Of a stretch of DNA of 5,400 bases, positions 1-4,452 are shown in pieces. The stretch covers positions 1 through 5,400 of the forward strand of contig CAMEAW010000188.1 in the NCBI GenBank assembly GCA_945911685.1. Reading direction: 5' to 3'. The stretch's first letter is position 1, and the number at the start of each line of letters is the position of its first letter. This DNA is from Bordetella parapertussis. Its GTDB lineage: Bacteria > Pseudomonadota > Gammaproteobacteria > Burkholderiales > Burkholderiaceae_B. The translations under genes were made by a program, and so were the position numbers. Under the pieces are notes generated by a model. That model was not told where the DNA came from. It was given only the letters and a program-made list of their open reading frames with translations, and made no database searches.

Positions 1-429
1 GAACCGGCTGTGCATGTCAACTGGGCCGAAGCCCAAGGATTTTGCCAAGATGCGGGTGGGCGCTTACCGACCAAGGCGCAGTGGCAACGCGCCGCGTATA
101 CCGAGCAACGGTCTAGCCCCCCAGCGCCGTTTGAAAAAGGTAAAACTTATCCCTACCCAACCGGCGACAAACCCGACGGCGCCAATGTTGAGGGTGCTGC
201 AGATGGCTGGCCGCGCCACGCACCGGTCGGCCAAACCCGCCAGGGCGTCAACGGTTTGTATGACATGGGCGCCAACGTCTGGGAGTGGTTGGCCGATGCG
301 CAAGACGGTGCGCGACTGACGGCTGGCGGGTCTTGGTGGTACGGCCCGTCTCAGATGAAAGTCGAAGGGATGCAATACAAACGCGCTGAGCTTTATGTGG
401 TGTACGTCGGTTTTCGTTGCGTGTACTAA
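1..429 (+). CDS. SUMF1/FGE-fold (formylglycine-generating enzyme-like) domain protein, 3' end only
   Basis: This is the C-terminal 142 residues of a protein that enters from the left edge in frame (the first codon, GAA, is at position 1). The GTG at 10 is internal to the domain and is not the real start. Family hallmarks seen are VHVNW followed by AxGFC (about residues 4-15), GGRLPTKAQWQRAA (19-32), NGLYDMGANVWEW (84-96), AGGSWW (108-113) and the terminal VGFRCVY (136-142). These define the FGE-sulfatase/SUMF1 fold (PF03781). True formylglycine-generating enzymes carry a copper-binding cysteine pair between the GGS and GFRC motifs. Here that stretch (GGSWWYGPSQ onward) has no cysteine, and the only visible ones are C15 and C140. 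By inference it does not make formylglycine and is one of the many SUMF1-fold proteins with another or unknown role. It ends in TAA, and no convincing terminator follows. Confidence 0.88.
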   Translation, partial: EPAVHVNWAEAQGFCQDAGGRLPTKAQWQRAAYTEQRSSPPAPFEKGKTYPYPTGDKPDGANVEGAADGWPRHAPVGQTRQGVNGLYDMGANVWEWLADAQDGARLTAGGSWWYGPSQMKVEGMQYKRAELYVVYVGFRCVY

Positions 430-661
430 GCTCTAACTCTGCCCAATGCCGGTTTGCTGGATACGGCAGGATTTCGCAAGTTATGGCGTGCAAATGCTCT
501 ATGTAGTGGATTTAGCAATGCAGGTTCACAGATGGCTGTGTAAGCTCGGGTAAGCCGTGTTGCGTATACTAGCTTCCTAGGTGTTGCGAAGATCTACTAA
601 GTCATATTAAAGGTCAAGGCAAGGCGCGATCGTTATTTTTCACTTTTTGCAGGAAATCATT
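430..661. other. intergenic spacer between the SUMF1-like gene and the sulfur transferase gene
   Basis: I find no convincing gene in these 232 bases. There is a perfect 5-bp hairpin with a 4-base loop (CACAG-ATGG-CTGTG, 527-540) without a T-run. Two -10-like hexamers occur (TATACT at 565-570 and TATTAA at 605-610), neither with a good -35 at normal spacing. The promoter of the downstream gene probably lies here but cannot be placed. An AGGA at 651-654 is the ribosome binding site of the next gene. Confidence 0.4.
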
Positions 662-1006
662 GTGGCGACTCCAATTAATTCTTTGACGTCTGATTTTGCG
701 GTTGCGCCGCAGCTGACTCCCGATGATATGGCCGCGGTAGCCGCCGCGGGTTTTAAAAGTGTCATCATTAATCGGCCAGATTTTGAAGATGGCCCCAATC
801 AGCCGACAGCGGCTGCCGTGTCTGAGGCCGCACGTGCCGCGGGTTTACGCGTGGCGTATCAACCGGTCGTGAGTGGTCAAATGACCTCCGACGATGTCAC
901 GCACTTTTCAGAACTGCTGCAAACCTTACCGGCACCGGTGTTGGCTTACTGTCGCTCGGGCACACGTTGTACCGTGCTCTATCGGGCTGCCACGGGTAAT
1001 TCTTGA
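662..1006 (+). CDS. TIGR01244/DUF442 family sulfur transferase (rhodanese/phosphatase-like)
   Basis: This is a 114-residue soluble protein. The sequence shows an N-terminal segment with PQLTPDDM (about residues 16-23), a helix and strand ending in VIINRPDFEDG (34-44), a second strand AYQPVVSGQM (65-74), and the active-site loop AYCRSGTRC (95-103) with the nucleophilic candidate C97. The CRSGTR loop and overall order match the DUF442 domain, also found fused to ETHE1-type persulfide dioxygenases in Blh proteins. Members are annotated as sulfur transferases or dual-specificity-phosphatase-like proteins, and the substrate is unknown. I chose GTG 662 as the start because AGGA (651-654) sits 7 bases upstream. 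An in-frame TTG at 647 would put that ribosome binding site inside the gene. Length is normal for the stand-alone form. It precedes the stress-protein gene by about 105 bases and is probably transcribed separately from it. Confidence 0.85.
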   Translation: MATPINSLTSDFAVAPQLTPDDMAAVAAAGFKSVIINRPDFEDGPNQPTAAAVSEAARAAGLRVAYQPVVSGQMTSDDVTHFSELLQTLPAPVLAYCRSGTRCTVLYRAATGNS

Positions 1007-1017
1007 GTACAAAAAAC

Positions 1018-1031
1018 TTGATGCAGATCAA
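1018..1031. promoter_or_regulatory. perfect FNR/ANR-type operator upstream of the universal stress protein gene
   Basis: TTGATGCAGATCAA is an exact match to the FNR/ANR consensus TTGAT-N4-ATCAA, a perfect 5-bp inverted repeat. It lies between two + strand genes, 81 bases before the usp ATG. A -10-like AGTAAT (1053-1058) would place the box centre (1024.5) near -41, the classical class II activation position. An alternative -10, TAGGAT (1073-1078), would place it near -61, a class I position. Either arrangement fits activation rather than repression. The inference is that the stress gene is induced when oxygen is low, as known for ANR-controlled usp genes in Pseudomonas. Confidence 0.8.
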
Positions 1032-1111
1032 AGTCGTCTCAATTGCCGCTGGAGTAATTAGTGCCAAGGGGCTAGGATAGAAGCTCGAACCCTTGTTACG
1101 GAGCGTGCACA

Positions 1112-1579
1112 ATGTTTAAGAAGATCCTGATCCCTACAGATGGCTCGGCCCTGTCAGCCCAATCCGCGAATGCCGGCATTTTGTTCGCGCGCTCAACAGG
1201 TGCCGAAGTCGTAGCCCTTTATGTCACGCAGCCGTTTGCTGCCACGATGGGCTTTGATGGCATGTCGGCAGCCTACGCTTTTACCGATGATGATTACGAA
1301 AAAGCCAACGCCGAGCAGGCACAAAAGCACCTCAAAGCCATTATCGATCGTGCCGACACCGCGGGGGTTAAGTCAAGCGCGCATGCGGTCTCAAACTTCA
1401 ATATCGCCGACGGCATTGTTCAGGCCGCGATTGATTACCACTGCGACATGATTTTTATTGGTAGCCATGGCCGTAGCGGGTTTTCGCGTTTGTTGCTGGG
1501 CAGTGTCACCACTAAGGTGCTTGCTTTAACGCATAACCCTGTATTGGTCTACCGCGCAAAAGACGAGCCCAAAAAATAG
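1112..1579 (+). CDS. universal stress protein, UspA family, ATP-binding type
   Basis: This 155-residue single-domain Usp is of typical length. It starts with the family signature FKKILIPTDGS (strand 1 and D10), followed by helix ALSAQSANAGILFA and the strand GAEVVALYVTQPF (30-42). Near the C terminus it has the nucleotide-binding pattern G-x2-G-x9-G-S: G117, G120, G130 and S131 in IGSHGRSGFSRLLLGSVT, then HNPVLVYR. This places it with ATP-binding Usp proteins (MJ0577 type) rather than the non-binding E. coli UspA type. Such cytoplasmic dimers aid survival under energy or oxygen limitation. The ATG is supported by GGAG (1100-1103), 8 bases upstream. The perfect FNR-type box at 1018-1031 points to anaerobic induction. 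I give no symbol because organisms carry many paralogues. Confidence 0.95.
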   Translation: MFKKILIPTDGSALSAQSANAGILFARSTGAEVVALYVTQPFAATMGFDGMSAAYAFTDDDYEKANAEQAQKHLKAIIDRADTAGVKSSAHAVSNFNIADGIVQAAIDYHCDMIFIGSHGRSGFSRLLLGSVTTKVLALTHNPVLVYRAKDEPKK

Positions 1580-1605
1580 ACTTTGCTCAAGCGAAGACTG
1601 AGACG

Positions 1606-1625
1606 AGCCCAAGGGCTAGGTTTTT
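1606..1625 (+). terminator. possible weak intrinsic terminator after the universal stress protein gene
   Basis: AGCCC-AA-GGGCT, which folds realistically as AGCC with a CAAG loop and GGCT, is followed by AGG and five T residues, 27 bases after the usp stop. The stem is short. It competes with an alternative hairpin in which GCTAG (1615-1619) pairs with CTAGC (1628-1632). A further hairpin, CTTTGC-TCAA-GCGAAG (1581-1596, one G-T pair), precedes it. Placement is sensible but the structure is weak. Confidence 0.35.
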
Positions 1626-1634
1626 CTCTAGCTA

Positions 1635-1656
1635 TACCCCTAGTCTTAATAGGGTA
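1635..1656. repeat. imperfect inverted repeat in the peroxiredoxin upstream region
   Basis: TACCCCTA (1635-1642) and TAGGGTA (1650-1656) are complementary apart from one extra C, around a 7-base loop. It lies about 107-128 bases before the peroxiredoxin start. It could be an operator or the tail of the preceding terminator region. No known regulator consensus is recognised. Confidence 0.25.
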
Positions 1657-1690
1657 AATAGACTGTTTCTAGCGAGTCGCCTGCTTAGTA

Positions 1691-1703
1691 GCTTATGATA
1701 AGC
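1691..1703. promoter_or_regulatory. perfect palindrome overlapping a -10-like hexamer ahead of the peroxiredoxin gene
   Basis: GCTTAT-G-ATAAGC is an exact 6-bp inverted repeat about one base. It contains TATGAT (1694-1699), a 5-of-6 match to a sigma-70 -10 element, and is nested within a wider GTCGC (1676-1680)/GCGAC (1702-1706) dyad. It lies 59 bases before the peroxiredoxin ATG. No good -35 is seen at 16-19 bases upstream. A repressor site over a promoter is plausible, but the match may be chance. Confidence 0.3.
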
Positions 1704-1762
1704 GACACGCTGGGATCAGTTGCGGTGGCCATCGCTGCCCGTGATGCCCTAGGAGAGCGCTC

Positions 1763-2266
1763 ATGACGATCAAAGTCGGCGATCGGGTACCCGATGCCAC
1801 CCTCACAGAATTTATCGAAACCGAAACCGCTGGTTGCACCTTGGGCCCAAATGCCTTTCAAGTGGCAGACTTGGTCAAGGGCAAAAAGATTTTGATGTTT
1901 GCTTTGCCTGGCGCCTTTACGCCAACTTGCTCAGCTAAGCACGTACCTGGATACGTTGATCACATTGCTGCAATCAAAGCCAAGGGCGTTGACGAAGTTT
2001 GGTGCGTAGCTGTTAACGACGCCTTTGTGATGGGCGCTTGGGGCCGTGAGCAAAAAGCAACGGGCAAAGTGCGTATGTTGGCCGATGGCTCAGCAATCTG
2101 GACCAAAGCTTTAGGGCTTGAATTGGATCTGACCGCACGCGGCATGGGCGTGCGCTCAAACCGTTATGCCGCTTACATTGTTGACGGCGTGGTGCAGGTT
2201 CTTCATAACGAAGGCCCAGGCAAGTTTGAAGTGAGTGATGCTGCTTCGATGTTGAAAGCGATCTAA
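1763..2266 (+). CDS. Prx5-type peroxiredoxin (AhpC/TSA redoxin family)
   Basis: A 167-residue cytoplasmic thiol peroxidase that reduces H2O2 and organic hydroperoxides. The sequence shows the N-terminal IKVGDRVPDATL, then the peroxidatic site PGAFTPTCS, with P49, T53 and C56 forming the PxxxTxxC motif. Downstream are CVAVNDAFVMGAWG (81-94), LADGSAIWTKALGLELDL (106-123) and GMGVRSNRYAAYIVDG (127-142), which supplies conserved arginines. This order and length match the Prx5/PMP20 group. Other cysteines are C25 and C81. None lies near the C terminus where the resolving Cys of human PRDX5 sits, so by inference it is 1-Cys or glutathione/glutaredoxin-dependent, as in related bacterial enzymes. The ATG is backed by a strong AGGAGAG beginning at 1751. 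The gene has its own upstream region and a strong terminator, so it is probably monocistronic. Confidence 0.95.
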   Translation: MTIKVGDRVPDATLTEFIETETAGCTLGPNAFQVADLVKGKKILMFALPGAFTPTCSAKHVPGYVDHIAAIKAKGVDEVWCVAVNDAFVMGAWGREQKATGKVRMLADGSAIWTKALGLELDLTARGMGVRSNRYAAYIVDGVVQVLHNEGPGKFEVSDAASMLKAI

Positions 2267-2276
2267 GTCTCACAAC

Positions 2277-2311
2277 CGCTGCGTTACACGCAGCGTGGAT
2301 GCAAGTTTGCA
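2277..2311 (+). repeat. two consecutive perfect hairpins after the peroxiredoxin gene
   Basis: CGCTGCGT-TAC-ACGCAGCG (2277-2295) is an 8-bp GC-rich stem with a 3-base loop. It is followed after 4 bases by TGCAA-GT-TTGCA (2300-2311). Neither has a T-run. They may stabilise the peroxiredoxin mRNA 3' end or help block convergent transcription from the - strand amidohydrolase gene. Confidence 0.5.
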
Positions 2312-2315
2312 GGAT

Positions 2316-2360
2316 ATCCCGTTATAGCGTTGCGCAAGCAACCTTCGACGGGATTTTTTT
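2316..2360 (+). terminator. rho-independent terminator of the peroxiredoxin gene
   Basis: ATCCCGT (2316-2322) pairs with ACGGGAT (2348-2354), enclosing an inner stem GTTGC-GCAA-GCAAC (2329-2342). A run of seven T residues (2354-2360) follows immediately. The T-run is only on the + strand side, so it ends the peroxiredoxin transcript. The convergent - strand gene has its stop 4 bases further on, and no equivalent T-tract is seen for it. Confidence 0.85.
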
Positions 2361-2363
2361 GCT

Positions 2364-3335
2364 TCAATCTAACCGCATCACACGTACAGCGTTTTTGTAA
2401 GCCACAAGTTCAATACTGGCAGGTTGCAAACGTGCCAGCAGACCTTTTCGGATTTCAGCAATGTTTTGCTCGAAGTTGACGTTAGGGTTGTAGGTGTCTG
2501 TGCCAACCATGAAGCGCGTGGGAAGGCTATCAATAAGTTTGATCCACTCATCTTTTGCAAAATCTTCGCTATAGACCACACGTGTGCGAATTCTTTCATT
2601 ATCTAGATTGGGATAGTGAGACTTCGAGCGCGCAGACATTTCGCAATATAAATTCGGATGCTGATTCATCAGCGCTTTGACCAGAGCAACGTTGCCGGTG
2701 AGCAAGCAGTGCGACAAAATAATTGAAACGTCTGGATATTTGGACGCCAAGGTTTTAATTTGGTCGACTGAATCGGTGTCATCCTCTGAGTGGATTTGTA
2801 CAAAACCTTTGTGCTTGGCGGCGATCTTGAACATAGCCTCGATAGGTGCTGAATCGATATTCACTTTACGTCTGAACGTCACCAGTGGATTGCTGGTTTG
2901 ATTATTTAAGATCAGTTCGCCAAAGCCTTTGATGCGCCCGTCTGTAAAAAGTTTCTCGGACCGTTGCAAAAGGGTTTGATAGGTGTCGAGATTGATGTCG
3001 GTCAAGCCGCTTGCGCCATGTTGCGCGTAAATACCAGACAGTTCAACTTGCCCTGCTGTTGCAATATATTTTTTTCCTAACAGTTGAGCGTAGGGCGCTG
3101 TATCCCACGGGCCGAAAGGCGCGCCCACAGCGCCCGACCAGCCAACGTTTTGCTCTTGCATTTGTTGTTTGAGTTGCTCAGGGCTGACCCAGCGCTGTAC
3201 GTGTCGATGGACATCGGCGATCGGCACTTTTTCGGCTAACTCTTTTGAAGCGTTTTGAGCATGTGCCACGGTCGCGAGCGCCAGACTCGCTGTGATCCAA
3301 ACAAGGGTCTTTTTTTTCAGAACTGTACTTAACAT
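2364..3335 (-). CDS. secreted amidohydrolase family protein (Amidohydro_2-like metal-dependent hydrolase)
   Basis: This 323-residue protein has a Sec signal peptide: basic start with KKK at 7-9, hydrophobic core at about 11-24, and probable cleavage after AHA (24-26). The mature part has amidohydrolase-superfamily TIM-barrel landmarks: IADVHRHV with H43 and H45 (HxH metal site), GFGE with E140, VQIHSE with H182, ILSHC with H209, MVGTDTYN with D280, and the family-typical C-terminal KNAVRVMRL. It most resembles PF04909 (amidohydrolase-related). These enzymes hydrolyse or decarboxylate ring or amide/ester substrates, and the actual substrate cannot be told. Export suggests action in the periplasm. 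The ATG abuts the stop of the upstream TPR gene (TAAATG), so translation is probably coupled. It is the last gene of a three-gene operon and converges on the peroxiredoxin gene. Confidence 0.85.
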   Translation of the reverse strand: MLSTVLKKKTLVWITASLALATVAHAQNASKELAEKVPIADVHRHVQRWVSPEQLKQQMQEQNVGWSGAVGAPFGPWDTAPYAQLLGKKYIATAGQVELSGIYAQHGASGLTDINLDTYQTLLQRSEKLFTDGRIKGFGELILNNQTSNPLVTFRRKVNIDSAPIEAMFKIAAKHKGFVQIHSEDDTDSVDQIKTLASKYPDVSIILSHCLLTGNVALVKALMNQHPNLYCEMSARSKSHYPNLDNERIRTRVVYSEDFAKDEWIKLIDSLPTRFMVGTDTYNPNVNFEQNIAEIRKGLLARLQPASIELVAYKNAVRVMRLD

Positions 3336-3647
3336 TTATCGTGCCCTCAGCGCCTGCTCTTGTCGGCCAGCCGCTAGCAAAAATTGCCCGTAATGCGACA
3401 ATAGTTCGGTGTTTGTCGGAAACTTCAATAACCCTTTGTGATAAATCTGTTCAACAAATTCGCGTTTGTTTCGTTGAATAAAAAAAGCAGCAAGTTCGTC
3501 ATAAACGCTTGGCCAGGTCGGGTTGTAGGCGATGGTATAGCGATAAGCGGCTTCAGCTTCATCCTTTTTTCCCAGACCATCGGCGGCATGGCCAATGTTG
3601 GCATAAGGCTGCCAGCGCTCGGGCCACTCAGGCGTAGTTGTCGTCAT
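3336..3647 (-). CDS. small TPR (tetratricopeptide repeat) protein, probably the split-off 3' part of the upstream gene
   Basis: Using the ATG at 3647 the product is 103 residues (starting MTTTTPEWPERW). An in-frame TTG at 3680 is possible but lies deeper inside the upstream gene. The sequence shows TPR pairs: residues about 10-43 with YANIGHAADGLGKKDEAEAA then YNP, about 47-77 with ELAAFFIQRNKREFVEQIY then KFP, and an incomplete third at 81-103 ending AAGRQEQALRAR. There is no signal peptide or membrane segment. It overlaps the upstream gene by 20 bases and its stop touches the next ATG. A good ribosome binding site is not seen before 3647, so coupled translation is needed if it is made separately. 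The TPR solenoid continues smoothly from the upstream protein, which suggests a frameshift split one larger protein. The role, presumably protein-protein interaction, is unknown. Confidence 0.65.
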   Translation of the reverse strand: MTTTTPEWPERWQPYANIGHAADGLGKKDEAEAAYRYTIAYNPTWPSVYDELAAFFIQRNKREFVEQIYHKGLLKFPTNTELLSHYGQFLLAAGRQEQALRAR

Positions 3648-4311
3648 ATAGATCGTTGTTTCTGAGCGCTTCGTCAACAAGCCTAAGTGAGTTATCGATA
3701 TCCTTGCTCCAGCGGTAATACGAGGCTGCGACCGCAGGGTCCATTTTTTCGATCAATTTAAGCGCGATTTCTTTGATGACCTCAGGAATATTCGAAGAGG
3801 TTTTGAAATCGACTAAGAGAGTATTTTTAGGTAATGAGCGAATCCGTATTTGATAGATCACGCGGTCTTTGTCTGCTTGAAAAGTAATCTCGCCTGCAAT
3901 TTTTTCTTTTTTGACACCACGCAAATCTTGAACGACAGATTGCACCATGTGTACATCGACACCATGCACGGCTTGTAAATTGCCTAACTGGTCGCCTGGT
4001 TGTTTAACCCCGATATTCTTTTTGTCTTTCGTGGTGGTTGAAAGCTCGTTGATACGTGCGATTTCATCCAAAATGCGCGTGGTGGTAATTTCGGGGGTGT
4101 AGCCCTGTTCAACAAAAAGGCTTGGTACGAGCAAGGGTTCAAACACGACATTAGAGGTGGTGACTGAAACAAAAACCCCGAGGGCGGTTACGCAAGCAGT
4201 GGCAAAGGCAAAAGCCGCGATCGAACCGTTTTTGACCAGTTCAAAGCCTGTTAAAAACTTGGCTGAAACCGGGGCAACTTGTTTCATCTTGTCATTATTG
4301 AGGTCAGACAT
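3628..4311 (-). CDS. membrane-anchored protein with C-terminal TPR-like helices, function unknown
   Basis: This 227-residue protein has a short hydrophilic N terminus and a single membrane segment at about 30-51 (SIAAFAFATACVTALGVF). Just after it come EPLLVPSLFVEQGYTPEITTTRILDEIARI (58-87), a pattern I associate with TPR-bearing membrane proteins of Proteobacteria. A mixed domain follows at about 110-190 with strands EITFQADKDRVIYQIRIRSL and NTLLVDFK, and then helices AASYYRWSKDIDNSLRLVDE and ALRNND (196-220) that look like one TPR unit. The protein then stops at TGA (3630-3628). The C-terminal domain is probably periplasmic. The ATG has AGGGAAG (complement of 4314-4320) just upstream. It heads the operon with the TPR and amidohydrolase genes. 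The stop may be the result of a frameshift: skipping one base after GCC (3633-3631) enters the TPR frame and would give a 324-residue protein. Confidence 0.65.
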   Translation of the reverse strand: MSDLNNDKMKQVAPVSAKFLTGFELVKNGSIAAFAFATACVTALGVFVSVTTSNVVFEPLLVPSLFVEQGYTPEITTTRILDEIARINELSTTTKDKKNIGVKQPGDQLGNLQAVHGVDVHMVQSVVQDLRGVKKEKIAGEITFQADKDRVIYQIRIRSLPKNTLLVDFKTSSNIPEVIKEIALKLIEKMDPAVAASYYRWSKDIDNSLRLVDEALRNNDLYDDNYA

Positions 4312-4338
4312 ATCTTCCCTTTTTTGAGAGATAGCTTA

Positions 4339-4434
4339 TCATTTTTGGCGAATAGTCTTAGGGGGTGAATCGCTCAGATGTTGAATATCACTTAAGTCTG
4401 GAATAGCATCTGAGTATTGAACGGCATCTGAGTA
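4339..4434 (-). other. in-frame continuation of the Fic reading frame beyond its TAA stop
   Basis: Reading on in the Fic frame after TAA (4437-4435), 31 sense codons follow before TGA (4341-4339). They encode repeated hexapeptides YSDAVQ, YSDAIP, DLSDIQ and HLSDSP, then a basic tail PKTIRQK. Openness of the frame through the repeats is partly expected because the unit is 18 bases. The first stop could have arisen by a single C-to-T change from CAA. The stretch is best read as a former, or variably expressed, C-terminal tail. It ends 27 bases before the start of the downstream operon. Confidence 0.4.
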
Positions 4435-4452
4435 TTAAGCAGCATCTGAGGT
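4381..4452 (-). repeat. 18-bp tandem repeat, four copies, encoding SD-containing hexapeptides
   Basis: On the - strand the units are 4452-4435 (T-S-D-A-A-stop), 4434-4417 (Y-S-D-A-V-Q), 4416-4399 (Y-S-D-A-I-P) and 4398-4381 (D-L-S-D-I-Q). The core CTCAGATGC recurs exactly every 18 bases in the first three. By hand count units 1 and 2 match at 13 of 18, units 2 and 3 at 15 of 18, and units 3 and 4 at 12 of 18. A still weaker fifth unit may be at 4380-4363 (H-L-S-D-S-P). The array overlaps the 3' end of the Fic gene and fills the spacer to the next operon. Unit length divisible by three keeps the frame. Confidence 0.8.

Noticed and set aside
447..468. Terminator after the SUMF1-like gene (TGCCG/CGGCA)
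   Set aside because: The stem is only 5 bp with a 12-base loop, and no T-run follows.
647..661. TTG at 647 as the start of the sulfur transferase gene
   Set aside because: The AGGA ribosome binding site (651-654) would lie inside the gene, and GTG 662 is at ideal spacing from it.
1562..1611. Direct repeat GACGAGCCCA (1562-1571 and 1602-1611) as a mobile-element target duplication
   Set aside because: Only 30 bases separate the copies and nothing resembling an insertion lies between them. It is more likely chance or a small local duplication.
1628..1660. OxyR binding site (ATAG/CTAT motifs near the peroxiredoxin)
   Set aside because: CTAT and ATAG words occur, but the spacing does not follow the ATAG-N7-CTAT-N7 pattern.
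3438..3665. Open frame on the + strand opposite the TPR gene
   Set aside because: It is a shadow of the - strand coding region with no family features or ribosome binding site.
4363..4452. CRISPR-like array
   Set aside because: Repeats are directly tandem at 18 bases with no spacers, are partly degenerate and keep a coding frame.
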